From NCBI RefSeq assembly GCF_001011155.1, contig NZ_CP011479.1:204501-268500 (forward strand): a stretch of DNA of 64,000 bases. The letters are read 5' to 3'. A program made the position numbers and the translations under genes. Each line of letters begins with the position of its first letter. Positions within the stretch are counted from its first letter, which is position 1. Positions 20,427 through 29,465 of this stretch are shown here, one piece after another. A model generated the notes under the pieces. That model had not been told where the DNA came from. It saw only the letters and a list, made by a program, of their open reading frames with translations, and made no database searches. The DNA comes from Hoeflea sp. IMCC20628. GTDB taxonomy: Bacteria; Pseudomonadota; Alphaproteobacteria; Rhizobiales; Rhizobiaceae.

Positions 20427-20495
20427 ATCAGTCCCTCTTGCGCGGGCGAAACGCGCGGTTCCAAGCGCCGGTTGCCGCAGATAGCAGTGGTTCTT

Positions 20496-21146
20496 TCAAT
20501 AGCAACTCTTCGCATAGGCATCGTATTGACGCCCTTCGGCCGTTGCCCTGCGCGCATCGCGCTCCGGCATCGGACCAGCCACAACGACCCAATAGCCGGG
20601 CGTAAAATTCGGACAGTTCCTCGAGTTCATCACCTGCCATTGGCGCGACAGATTCCGAGCCCGATTATTGGCGTTCTTGCGGCTGCTGAAAGCGCCGGCT
20701 ACCGCGTACCATTCTTCGTTGGCAGCTTTGTCGGTGTAGCTGTCGAGGCTGAACAGCAGTTCGTCATAGCGGTACCTTGTAACCTCGCATCGCCTGTTAC
20801 GAACCGGGGCCTGACCTTCGAGCAGAATCGAATTGGGGCGGATGGCGCCTTCGACACTGTAATCAATTGCGCCGCATTGGGCGCTGAAACGGCGTGCCGT
20901 GCCAGACACCGCACCAATCCTGGAAATAGTACCTTCGAACAATGTGGTTCCAACGCGAATGCCTATTTTTCGCAATGAAGCTTTTGGCCTGGAGTAGGAA
21001 ATGTACAAGTCATCGCCGCACATTTCCACTTGCATGATCGAACCGTTGTGATCGTAGTCATCAACCGAGCAATTGCTGGCCTGAGACTGTCCGGCAAATC
21101 CGAGCAGCAATAAAATCGTCCACACAGGCCAGAGGCGGTTTGACAT
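20496..21146 (-). CDS. Secreted protein with C-terminal SPOR-like domain
   Basis: A 216-residue exported protein of unknown function. A signal peptide ends SQA before SNCSVDDYDHNG. The middle part has five cysteines and a beta-rich look. The last 70 residues (EWYAVAGAFSSRKNANNRA through GYWVVVAGPM) have the shape of a SPOR domain, which binds denuded peptidoglycan at division sites. ATG 21146 is chosen because AAGGA lies six bases upstream; an ATG at 21161 lacks this. It is divergent from the giant repeat protein and shares its AT-rich upstream region, so the two may be co-regulated. SPOR assignment is from pattern only. Confidence 0.7.
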   Translation of the reverse strand: MSNRLWPVWTILLLLGFAGQSQASNCSVDDYDHNGSIMQVEMCGDDLYISYSRPKASLRKIGIRVGTTLFEGTISRIGAVSGTARRFSAQCGAIDYSVEGAIRPNSILLEGQAPVRNRRCEVTRYRYDELLFSLDSYTDKAANEEWYAVAGAFSSRKNANNRARNLSRQWQVMNSRNCPNFTPGYWVVVAGPMPERDARRATAEGRQYDAYAKSCY

Positions 21147-21506
21147 GGTCAGTCCTTTCATCCGGTCAAATCTCGATTTTATCGACCGTTTTGTATCTTT
21201 TCATCTGTCGTTCAATTTGAAACCTACACTCTGAATCGTCGATGAACAGATTAAAATGAAGGGGAGGCCGGCTTCTTTTCAATATAATCGTTCGATTGAG
21301 TGATATTGCCAAATACATTTGGTAGCAAAATGCAATCGCAACCATCGGTAATTTTTACGAAGGTCCGTACCTGTATGGTTGCTAATTCATGAATCGGCCA
21401 AATAATGCTTTACAGGAATGCATTTCACCTTAGTCTTGAAGGGATTGAATTGCGATAAATATAGATAAAACAGTCGTATTTTGAATTTATTGGGGGATGG
21501 CCGGGT
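21147..21506. other. 360-bp AT-rich intergenic region between divergent secreted-protein genes
   Basis: Base composition falls sharply compared with the flanking genes. I see no ORF, RNA gene or long inverted repeat. It must hold both promoters; a candidate for the rightward one is listed separately. The lower GC could mark strong regulation or a foreign origin. Confidence 0.6.
21436..21465 (+). promoter_or_regulatory. Candidate sigma-70 type promoter of the giant repeat protein
   Basis: TTGAAG at 21436-21441 and TATAGA at 21460-21465 are separated by 18 bp, about 40 bases before ATG 21507. GGGGGA at 21490-21495 is the likely ribosome site. The match is reasonable for an alphaproteobacterial housekeeping promoter but untested. 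Confidence 0.4.
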
Positions 21507-24500
21507 ATGTTTTCTTTTCGTGCATTGATGTCTTGGATTGTCCTGACGCTGTGTCTTTCATCGTTTCCTCTCAGCGCATTTGCCCAGGCTTACGGCACCA
21601 AAGATGCCCAGTATGTCACCAATTCCCGAAACGATTCCGTGCTCAGATATATTGTCTGTCTGGAACTTGTGGCGGGTACGTTGCCGGCAAGCATGAGCAT
21701 GGACAGCCGGCTCAAGCGTGGGGAAGACGATTGCAAGACAGCCGCCTCGCGGCTCCCCAATTCGGCACGTGAACCGGACGCCGACGATATCCGCGGAATG
21801 ATCCTTGAATGCGGCTTTCGCGCCGGTGAAGCTTCCGGCAACGCCGATTGTGGCGGTACGCCAACTGCAGGGCGAAACCAGAACACCCGGGGGCCGAAAC
21901 GCCCCGGCGCGGCTGGCGGTGCCGATGACGTCACGCTCGCACCCAGGATCATCCAGCTCGGAAAATGGGTTGAAGGCATCGTGCATGACGGCTCGAACCT
22001 CTGGGTGTCAGAAAGCGGTCAGAGAACCATTGCGCGCGTCGATTACCGCACTGGCAAGCTTCTCGAGCGGTTGAAGGTAGGCCGCCTTCCGATTGCGATT
22101 ACCTCGATTGGCAAGGATGTATTTACGCTGGTCGCCACCGACAAGGTGATCCTCAAGCATGACGAGCGCAGCAAAAAGACCCGCCTTGCCAACCTCAAGG
22201 ATTGTCCCACCGCCATGCTGGCTTCCGGAGAGGATCTTTTTGTTCTGGGCGAACCGAATTGCAGTTCCAACGAAAGCCGTTTGACGCGTATCGACGCGCG
22301 CACCGGAAAGCAGAAGGCGTCGAGCAATCTGGGCGAATGGGGACAAGCCATCACGGCGTTCGGCTCCGAAATCTGGGTGGGCCATGCACGGGGATCAACG
22401 GTTTCTGTCGTCCGCACATCCGACATGAAAGTATCCAAAGTCAAACTGCCGGGCATCGAAGTCTGGGCTATGGCATCCAACAGCAAATCTGTTTTCGCTG
22501 GTGGCAGCACAGCAAATTCAAATGCTGACGGAAGCATCGTGATGATTGACGCGCAGACCCGCAAGGAGGTCAGGCGGTTTTCCCCGGCTGAGCGGGTTGC
22601 CGAAATCGCAGCCGATGACACCAAGGTTGTCGCTGTCGGCGATGAAGGCACAATCTGGGTCCTGTCGCCCCGCGACCTGTCCCTGCTCCGAACCATTCAT
22701 GCCAATTCCGGTGACTATGAACCCAAGGCGATCGCATTCGTCAAAGACGAACTGGTGGTTTCCGTTGGTCAGTACATCGGTGAGAAAGGTGCGGTGTTTG
22801 TCTTTGCCGATTACCTCCCGCACGGGCTCTCTGTTGCAGCAGGGCCGACAAGGCCCTCATCCAGGCCGCAGCGTCCATCGTCGACGAACAATGGCAAGCC
22901 CGGCAATATCAGTCGCCCAGGTCGTCCATCCTCGACAAATACGGGCCGTCCGCCTCAGGTCATTCAGCGTCCCAACAGGCCACAGCGGCCGGGATCGAGC
23001 AAAGGCTTTCCTTTGTCTGCACGATCGTTCCAGGGAAATGTCCGCAGCAAACCGACGATCAACAGCGCTATTGTTGCCAAGACAAGCAATATGCAGCCGG
23101 TCAAATTGCTGGCGCGCACTGGTGTGATGCTTGCCAACTATCCCTGGTTTTCCATTGAGTTCGCAAATGGGCGCAAGGGGTATCAGTGGGGCAAGCTGAT
23201 TTGCTCGAAGACCAAGCCGATTGCCGGCACCCGTGGTGCCTGCCCCTCCGACAGACCAACAAAACCGAGATTCAATCCACAGGTCAGTGGAAATCAGGGA
23301 TCGGGCATCAAGAATGGTCAGTCGAATGGCGCTGACGTGGTTGTTGGCATTCTGAACCTGTTTGGCCAGATAATCGACAGCAACAACAATAAGAACAATT
23401 CTTCCAACGGCCAGAATCTGTTCAGCGAAAACATTCAAGTCAGGCCTGGCGATGGTCCGGTTTCGTTCTTCCGTGACCTGAATGATGGCCAATTGGCGAT
23501 CTACACGCTTCGCGGAAAAAGAGGCCAGAGGCTCCGGGTTGAGTCCTGGTCGCAGAGCAAGAACGCGATCTTCAATATCTACGTCAACAAGGCGGTCGAA
23601 GGCGGCCGGACCTTGCCCGGCGCGAACGATGGTGACTATGCCACCTATTTCGACGGTGAATTGCCGGAGAACGGCAACTATCTGATTGCAATTGGCTCCA
23701 CCGGCGGCCAGACCTCTTACGAACTGGTTGTGACGGTCGACGAGGAAGAAAACAAATACAAGCCGTCCTACGCGGCGGGCGCATCCAACAGCAAGCTTGT
23801 GGTTGGAACCTATTCGGGCGCAAACGTCGAATCCGGCAACATCCAGTACAATGAAAAGACCCGGTCTCTGACATGGACCGAGTTCTGTGGTCCGACCATC
23901 AGTCTGAACCCGGACTGGGTCAATTCCCGTTTGATTCCGCGCGTAGGTGGTCTCAAGGCATTCCGGCTCAATGTTAAAGACGGCGAGGTTTTGGGCTTCA
24001 GAAGTCGCCAGAATACCTATGTCAAACAGGCCGGAATCATGATGCCAATGTGCGTGGCACCACCCAAAAATCCCCGTGGCGGCAAGAATAAGGGCCCGGG
24101 TTCAGCAGCGCCTGATTGGGCACTTGACCCGCAGGATGCGCGGCGATCCAAGGACTACAGCAGTCTTCCGAATACCTATTGGAGGATCTGCGAAGCTGCG
24201 AACAGCAATCCGAAGTCAAAGGATTTCAACAATGAGAGAGCGTTTTGGGACTGTGCCGATGAAGGCCTCAAGCTGACAGCCGGCACCGGCGGCAACAGCG
24301 GAAAAAATCCCGCTGCCCTACCCGATAAGCGCACCAACAAGGATTACCGCCTCGTTCCTTCCGCTGAGCAGCAGATATGTGGGACCAAATACCCTGGCAG
24401 CCCCAAGGACGATAAGGGCTATTTCGACTGTATGGACGTCTTCCTTGCGGCAGCGAAAACTGCTGGCAATGGCAATACCCCGGCAGCCCCGGACTGGACG

Positions 24501-27500
24501 CTCAAGCCTCAGGACAGGATAAGATCGGTCAAGGATTACAGCAGTGTTCCGACTCGTGAGTGGTCGAAATGCGAATCCGCGAACAATGACCCCAAATCGC
24601 CGAAGTTCAACAACGAGAAAGCCTTCTGGGACTGTGCCGACCAGGGCCTCCTGTCTGTCGGCGGTGCACCAGTGGCACCTGTTCCTACCGCCCCGGCGGT
24701 GCCTGATCCGCGCAGTTCAAAGGACTACAGTGCGGTTCCCGCAGTTGAAGAACAGAAATGTTCAAATGCTTATCCGGTCAGTCCGAAGGACGACAAGGGC
24801 TATTATGACTGCCAGGATGCAGCCTTGGCAGCGGTAGGACACACCGCCCCTGTCACGCCGGATCCTCGCTTGAACAAGGACTATAGTGCGGTCCCCACAG
24901 CCGAAGACCAGAAATGTGCAGTCGCGTTTCCCGACAGCCCGAAGGACGACAAAGGCTATTATGACTGCAAGGATGCAGCGCTGGCGGTTATCTTGAGCAT
25001 GCCTCCTGTTGCACCGACTGCGCCTACCGCTTCAGATCCACGCAGTTCGAAGGACTACACTCTGGTTCCGTCTGCTCCGCAGCAGTCCTGCCAAACCAAG
25101 TTCCCGGACAGCCCGAAGGATGACAAGGGCTACTATGACTGCATGGATGCGGCGCTGACAGCAGTCGGAACCGGCACCCCAGCAACGCCAGTTGCACCGG
25201 GTACGCCTGTAGCTCCTGATCCGCGCAGTTCGAAGGACTACACCCTGGTTCCGACTGCGCCGCAGCAGTCTTGCCAGACCAGCTTTCCGGACAGCCCGAA
25301 GGATGACAAGGGCTACTATGACTGCATGGATGCGGCGCTGACAGCAGTCGGAACCGGCACCCCAGCAACGCCAGTTGCACCGGGTACGCCTGTAGCTCCT
25401 GATCCACGCAGTTCGAAGGACTACACCCTGGTTCCGTCTGCTCCGCAGCAGTCTTGCCAGACCAGTTTTCCAGACAGCCCGAAGGATGACAAGGATTACT
25501 ATGACTGCATGGATGCTGCTCTGACCGCTGTCGGAACCGGTACTCCAGCAACGCCTGCTGCTCCGGGCACTCCGGTTGCACCGGGTACACCTGCCGCACC
25601 AGATCCGCGCAGTTCGAAGGACTACACCCTGGTTCCGACTGCTCCACAGCAGTCCTGCCAAACCAGCTTCCCGGACAGCCCGAAGGACGACAAGGGCTAC
25701 TATGACTGCATGGATGCTGCGCTGACAGCTGTCGGAACCGGTACTCCAGCAACGCCTGTTGCACCGGGTACGCCTGCCGCGCCAGATCCGCGCGGTTCGA
25801 AGGACTACTCGCTGGTTCCGACTGCTCCACAGCAGTCCTGCCAGACGAACTTCCCTGACAGTCCGAAGGACGACAAGGGCTACTATGACTGCATGGATGC
25901 TGCTCTGACCGCTGTCGGAAGCGGCACTCCTGTTGCACCGGGTACGCCTGCCGCGCCAGATCCGCGCGGTTCGAAGGACTACTCGCTGGTTCCGACTGCT
26001 CCGCAGCAGTCTTGCCAGACGAACTTTCCTGACAGTCCGAAGGACGACAAGGGCTACTATGACTGCATGGATGCTGCTCTGACAGCTGTCGGAAGCGGCA
26101 CTCCAGCAACGCCTGTTGCACCGGGTACGCCTGCCGCGCCAGACTCACGCAGTTCGAAGGACTACTCGCTGGTTCCGACTGCTCCACAGCAGTCTTGCCA
26201 GACCAGTTTTCCGGACAGTCCGAAGGACGACAAGGGCTACTATGACTGCATGGATACGGCGCTGACAGCTGTCGGAACCGGTACTCCAGCAACGCCAGTT
26301 GCACCGGGTACGCCTGGTGCGCCAGATCCGCGCGGGGCCAACGACTACAGTGCGGTTCCGCCGGCCGAAGAGCAGAAATGTTCGAGTGCGTTTCCGAACA
26401 GCCCGCAGGACGACAAGGGTTATTACGATTGCCAGGATGCGGCCTTGAAAGCCGTTGGCACCGCGCCGGTTGCACCGGTAGCTCCGGACCCTTCAGCCGG
26501 AACGCCCGCCGCGCCGGACCCTCGCGGGGCCAACGACTACAGTGCGGTTCCGCCGGCCGAAGAGCAGAAATGTTCGAGTGCGTTTCCGAACAGCCCGCAG
26601 GACGACAAGGGTTATTACAATTGCCAGGATGCGGCCTTGAAAGCCGTTGGCACCGCGCCGGTTACACCGGTAGCTCCGGACCCTTCAGCTGGAACGCCCG
26701 CCGCGCCGGATCCTCGCGGGTCCAACGACTACAGTGCGGTTCCGCCGGCCGAAGAGCAGAAATGTTCGAGTGCGTTTCCGAACAGCCCTCAGGACGACAA
26801 GGGTTATTACGATTGCCAGGATGCAGCGCTGAAGGCTGTTGGCAACGCGCCGGTTGCACCGGTAGCTCCAGACCCTTCAGCTGGAACGCCTGCCGCGCCG
26901 GATCCTCGCGGGTCCAACGACTACAGTGCGGTTCCGCCGGCTGAAGAGCAGAAATGTTCGAGTGCCTTTCCGAACAGCCCGCAGGACGACAAAGGCTATT
27001 ACGATTGCCAGGATGCAGCGCTGAAGGCTGTTGGCAACGCGCCGGTTGCACCGGTAGCTCCAGATCCTTCAGCTGGAACGCCCGCCGCGCCGGACCCTCG
27101 CGGGGCCAACGACTACAGTGCGGTTCCACCGGCTGAAGAGCAGAAATGTTCGGCTGCCTTTCCCAATAGCCCGCAAGACGACAAGGGTTATTACGATTGC
27201 CAGGATGCAGCGCTGAAGGCTGTTGGCAACGCGCCGGTTGCACCGGTAGCTCCAGATCCTTCAGCTGGAACGCCTGCTGCGCCAGATCCGCGCGGGGCCA
27301 ACGACTACAGTGCGGTTCCACCGGCTGAAGAGCAGAAATGTTCGGCTGCCTTTCCCAATAGCCCGCAAGACGACAAGGGTTATTACGATTGCCAGGATGC
27401 AGCGCTGAAGGCTGTTGGCAACGCGCCGGTTGCACCGGTAGCTCCAGATCCTTCAGCTGGAACGCCTGCTGCGCCAGATCCGCGCGGGGCCAACGACTAC

Positions 27501-27848
27501 AGTGCGGTTCCACCGGCTGAAGAGCAGAAATGTTCGGCTGCCTTTCCCAATAGCCCGCAAGACGACAAGGGCTATTATGATTGCCAGGATGCGGCGTTGA
27601 AGGTTGTGGGCAACGCGCCTGTGGCGCCTGCCGCTCCGGATTCCGATAGCGGAGCTGCCGACAAGTCCTCCGGTGCGGCTGATGATCAGGACGCGGCGCT
27701 CAACGAGATTTATGGTTATTGTTCCAGCACCTTTCCCGGTTCGGAAGATCCCTGCTATCAGGCGCTTGCCCAATGTCTTTCGGTGAGTTCAGACACCGAT
27801 TCAAACGAGTATTTCCAATGCGCCCAGGAAGCGGGTTGGGTTCAGTAG
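21507..27848 (+). CDS. Giant exported multidomain protein with 19 cysteine-paired tandem modules
   Basis: A 2113-residue protein of unknown function. Order seen: signal peptide to about residue 26 (AFA-Q); a cysteine-containing N-terminal domain (about 27-115); a beta-propeller-like region about 147-435 with repeated strands such as LWVSESGQRTIARVD; a Pro/Arg/Ser-rich linker; an SH3b-like domain about 502-566 (GNVRSKPTINSAIVAKT to WGKLIC); an Asn-rich linker; a PPC-like beta-sandwich about 642-746 ending SYELVVTV; another beta domain to about 850; then 19 modules from about 882 to 2045. Each module has DY, a VP motif, C-x16-C (C-x20-C in modules 1 and 3) and DDKGYYDC, joined by Pro/Ala/Thr linkers. 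A cysteine-rich C-terminal cap ends the protein. No membrane anchor or sortase-like tail is seen, so it is probably periplasmic or secreted. Confidence 0.9.
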   Translation: MFSFRALMSWIVLTLCLSSFPLSAFAQAYGTKDAQYVTNSRNDSVLRYIVCLELVAGTLPASMSMDSRLKRGEDDCKTAASRLPNSAREPDADDIRGMILECGFRAGEASGNADCGGTPTAGRNQNTRGPKRPGAAGGADDVTLAPRIIQLGKWVEGIVHDGSNLWVSESGQRTIARVDYRTGKLLERLKVGRLPIAITSIGKDVFTLVATDKVILKHDERSKKTRLANLKDCPTAMLASGEDLFVLGEPNCSSNESRLTRIDARTGKQKASSNLGEWGQAITAFGSEIWVGHARGSTVSVVRTSDMKVSKVKLPGIEVWAMASNSKSVFAGGSTANSNADGSIVMIDAQTRKEVRRFSPAERVAEIAADDTKVVAVGDEGTIWVLSPRDLSLLRTIHANSGDYEPKAIAFVKDELVVSVGQYIGEKGAVFVFADYLPHGLSVAAGPTRPSSRPQRPSSTNNGKPGNISRPGRPSSTNTGRPPQVIQRPNRPQRPGSSKGFPLSARSFQGNVRSKPTINSAIVAKTSNMQPVKLLARTGVMLANYPWFSIEFANGRKGYQWGKLICSKTKPIAGTRGACPSDRPTKPRFNPQVSGNQGSGIKNGQSNGADVVVGILNLFGQIIDSNNNKNNSSNGQNLFSENIQVRPGDGPVSFFRDLNDGQLAIYTLRGKRGQRLRVESWSQSKNAIFNIYVNKAVEGGRTLPGANDGDYATYFDGELPENGNYLIAIGSTGGQTSYELVVTVDEEENKYKPSYAAGASNSKLVVGTYSGANVESGNIQYNEKTRSLTWTEFCGPTISLNPDWVNSRLIPRVGGLKAFRLNVKDGEVLGFRSRQNTYVKQAGIMMPMCVAPPKNPRGGKNKGPGSAAPDWALDPQDARRSKDYSSLPNTYWRICEAANSNPKSKDFNNERAFWDCADEGLKLTAGTGGNSGKNPAALPDKRTNKDYRLVPSAEQQICGTKYPGSPKDDKGYFDCMDVFLAAAKTAGNGNTPAAPDWTLKPQDRIRSVKDYSSVPTREWSKCESANNDPKSPKFNNEKAFWDCADQGLLSVGGAPVAPVPTAPAVPDPRSSKDYSAVPAVEEQKCSNAYPVSPKDDKGYYDCQDAALAAVGHTAPVTPDPRLNKDYSAVPTAEDQKCAVAFPDSPKDDKGYYDCKDAALAVILSMPPVAPTAPTASDPRSSKDYTLVPSAPQQSCQTKFPDSPKDDKGYYDCMDAALTAVGTGTPATPVAPGTPVAPDPRSSKDYTLVPTAPQQSCQTSFPDSPKDDKGYYDCMDAALTAVGTGTPATPVAPGTPVAPDPRSSKDYTLVPSAPQQSCQTSFPDSPKDDKDYYDCMDAALTAVGTGTPATPAAPGTPVAPGTPAAPDPRSSKDYTLVPTAPQQSCQTSFPDSPKDDKGYYDCMDAALTAVGTGTPATPVAPGTPAAPDPRGSKDYSLVPTAPQQSCQTNFPDSPKDDKGYYDCMDAALTAVGSGTPVAPGTPAAPDPRGSKDYSLVPTAPQQSCQTNFPDSPKDDKGYYDCMDAALTAVGSGTPATPVAPGTPAAPDSRSSKDYSLVPTAPQQSCQTSFPDSPKDDKGYYDCMDTALTAVGTGTPATPVAPGTPGAPDPRGANDYSAVPPAEEQKCSSAFPNSPQDDKGYYDCQDAALKAVGTAPVAPVAPDPSAGTPAAPDPRGANDYSAVPPAEEQKCSSAFPNSPQDDKGYYNCQDAALKAVGTAPVTPVAPDPSAGTPAAPDPRGSNDYSAVPPAEEQKCSSAFPNSPQDDKGYYDCQDAALKAVGNAPVAPVAPDPSAGTPAAPDPRGSNDYSAVPPAEEQKCSSAFPNSPQDDKGYYDCQDAALKAVGNAPVAPVAPDPSAGTPAAPDPRGANDYSAVPPAEEQKCSAAFPNSPQDDKGYYDCQDAALKAVGNAPVAPVAPDPSAGTPAAPDPRGANDYSAVPPAEEQKCSAAFPNSPQDDKGYYDCQDAALKAVGNAPVAPVAPDPSAGTPAAPDPRGANDYSAVPPAEEQKCSAAFPNSPQDDKGYYDCQDAALKVVGNAPVAPAAPDSDSGAADKSSGAADDQDAALNEIYGYCSSTFPGSEDPCYQALAQCLSVSSDTDSNEYFQCAQEAGWVQ
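24103..27640 (+). repeat. Intragenic tandem repeat array of 19 modules
   Basis: Anchor DY codons recur 19 times. Early modules (24150-25050) are divergent and irregularly spaced. Modules beginning at 25050, 25233, 25416, 25617, 25800, 25974 and 26157 are spaced 183, 183, 201, 183, 174 and 183 bp. The last seven (26340, 26532, 26724, 26916, 27108, 27300, 27492) have an exact 192-bp period. 27108-27299 and 27300-27491 appear identical base for base. The gradient from degenerate to identical copies points to recent expansion at the 3' end. Confidence 0.95.
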
Positions 27849-27877
27849 TCTGACCACTGGCCGTTCGCAATTTCGCT

Positions 27878-27905
27878 TCATCCGCCACAGCGACGTGGCG
27901 GATGA
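27878..27905. terminator. Hairpin after the giant gene
   Basis: TCATCCGCCAC at 27878-27888 pairs perfectly with 27895-27905 around a six-base loop, 30 bp after the stop at 27848 and before the convergent gene end at 27986. No long U-run follows. It probably ends the long transcript and may also serve the opposite strand. Confidence 0.65.
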
Positions 27906-27985
27906 TTCATAAGAACTGAGCTGTGGACAGATCGCCTTTCGGCGGTTGGCAGCGAGGGGCTTCTTGAAGCAGGCTTGCCTGCTGA

Positions 27986-29461
27986 TCAGGAAGGCGTTTT
28001 GCGAGGGATGCTCACAACAGCCTCGGCCTCAATCTCAACCCGGAAATCGCCGATCAGGTTGCCGACCAGGAACGTGGTGTTGGCAGGTGGATTGGTGGTG
28101 AAGCGCAGCCCGTGGGCGCGCGCGGCAGGCTCGACGTCTTCGTCTCCACGCAAATACATACGGGTGCGCAGCACATCCTTCGGGTCTCCGCCAAGTGCCC
28201 GCACCGAAGCGGCGATCTTGTCGAGAATATAGGTGGTTTGAGCACCAGCGTCGTCGAGCGCAACGGTGCGATCGACACCGTGGGTCGCGGTGGTGCCTGA
28301 GACAACGATGCGGTCACCATCGCGCAAGGCCCGGCAGTAGCCGGCGATCGGCTCCCAGAGCGATCCCGAAAACACCCGCGCCCGATCCGGATTTTCGGGA
28401 TCCGTGACTGCCTCCATGGCGCTGGGCATTTTCGCCAGGTGATGGCTCAGATCGCCCGAGGCGGTGAGAAAAGGCGGCTGGCGGTATTCATCGCCGCAAT
28501 CACCGGGGATCGGGCGGGTTGCGTCGAAAGCCTGGTTCAGCAATGCGTGGTCGTCCCTGTCGAGTTCGAACTGGAACAGGCGCAGATTGTCGGCGCGATG
28601 CTGGTTTTCGCCCAACCGCGCCCCAACGATGGCGCCGGCGACATGGGCATGTTCGAGAACCCAGCGGGTGGCGACGTTGGAAATCGAGACCTTGTGTTTC
28701 GTGGCGATATGGCTGGCTGCCTTGAGGATGCCTTGGTAGGCATCCCAGCCGCCGGCGGCATGGATGAACCGAAGATATTTCGAACCGCTCCAGTCGGCGA
28801 CCGAATCCGGTTCGGGCTTGTCGAGCCAACGCTCGGAGAGAAAGCCGCCGCACAGGGTGCCATAGGCCAGCAACTGCACATTGTGCTTTTTGCAGGTTTC
28901 CGCGAGGTGACCGGCGGCGCGGTGATCAATCAGCGAGAAGGAAACCTGGTTGGAGACCAGCGGTATGCCATCGGCCAGGGCAAGATTGAGGTGGGCGGCA
29001 TCAAAATTGGTGACGCCGATCTCTCCGATCAGGCCGTCTTGTTTGAGCCGCGCCAATTCATGCAGAGCATCGAGCCAGGCGGGGTGCTCGAAGGTCCACC
29101 AGTGAAACTGCAGCAGATCGACACGGTCGACGCCGAGGCGATCGAGCCGCTGCTGGACGCCGGCGCGCACTACCTCGGCGGTCATTGGACCGGGTTCGGG
29201 GCACCATTTGGTGAAGGCCTTGGGGCGGGGTGTGTCCTTCCAGCCGCGCAACATTTCGCCGGTGATCAACTCGGCGCTGCCGTAATGATCGGCCATGTCA
29301 AATGTGTCGAAGCCTTCTTCCGCATAGGCTGTCAGCGCACGGGCGCCCGCCAAAGGATCAAGTGTGACGCCATCTCTTTCCTGATCGGCGACCTGCCAGA
29401 GGCCGGTCAGAATGCGACTGATGGAGAGTCCGGGAGCGAGGTCTTTGCGGTCAGGTTTCAT
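27986..29461 (-). CDS. Aldo/keto reductase fused to a RidA-like domain
   Basis: A 491-residue fusion. Residues about 10-335 are an aldo/keto reductase with tetrad Asp55, Tyr60 (FDMADHYG), Lys85 (FTKWCPEP) and His120 (LQFHWW). Residues about 360-485 form a YjgF/RidA-like domain (GDRIVVSGTTATHG through FRVEIEAEAVV). The Arg that binds the substrate carboxylate in true RidA (PARS context) is replaced by Asn here (PANTT), so imine deamination is doubtful. ATG 29461 is chosen because it starts four bases after the permease stop; longer readings overlap that gene. It closes the Liv-type operon and shares a paralogous reductase with 34010-35059. Substrate unknown. Confidence 0.88.
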   Translation of the reverse strand: MKPDRKDLAPGLSISRILTGLWQVADQERDGVTLDPLAGARALTAYAEEGFDTFDMADHYGSAELITGEMLRGWKDTPRPKAFTKWCPEPGPMTAEVVRAGVQQRLDRLGVDRVDLLQFHWWTFEHPAWLDALHELARLKQDGLIGEIGVTNFDAAHLNLALADGIPLVSNQVSFSLIDHRAAGHLAETCKKHNVQLLAYGTLCGGFLSERWLDKPEPDSVADWSGSKYLRFIHAAGGWDAYQGILKAASHIATKHKVSISNVATRWVLEHAHVAGAIVGARLGENQHRADNLRLFQFELDRDDHALLNQAFDATRPIPGDCGDEYRQPPFLTASGDLSHHLAKMPSAMEAVTDPENPDRARVFSGSLWEPIAGYCRALRDGDRIVVSGTTATHGVDRTVALDDAGAQTTYILDKIAASVRALGGDPKDVLRTRMYLRGDEDVEPAARAHGLRFTTNPPANTTFLVGNLIGDFRVEIEAEAVVSIPRKTPS

Positions 29462-29465
29462 GGAT

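Noticed and set aside
25024-26475. A 483-residue open frame on the minus strand inside the repeat array
   Set aside because: It is antisense to the repeat modules. Periodic, GC-rich codons keep the opposite frame open; the product is Ser/Cys/Gln-rich without domains or a ribosome site.
26662-27513. A 283-residue minus-strand frame over the last repeats
   Set aside because: Also antisense to the 192-bp modules and open only because the repeat unit lacks stops in that frame.
24103-27640. Regular repeats as a possible CRISPR array
   Set aside because: Units are 174-201 bp, in one long coding frame, with no short repeat/spacer layout and no cas genes.
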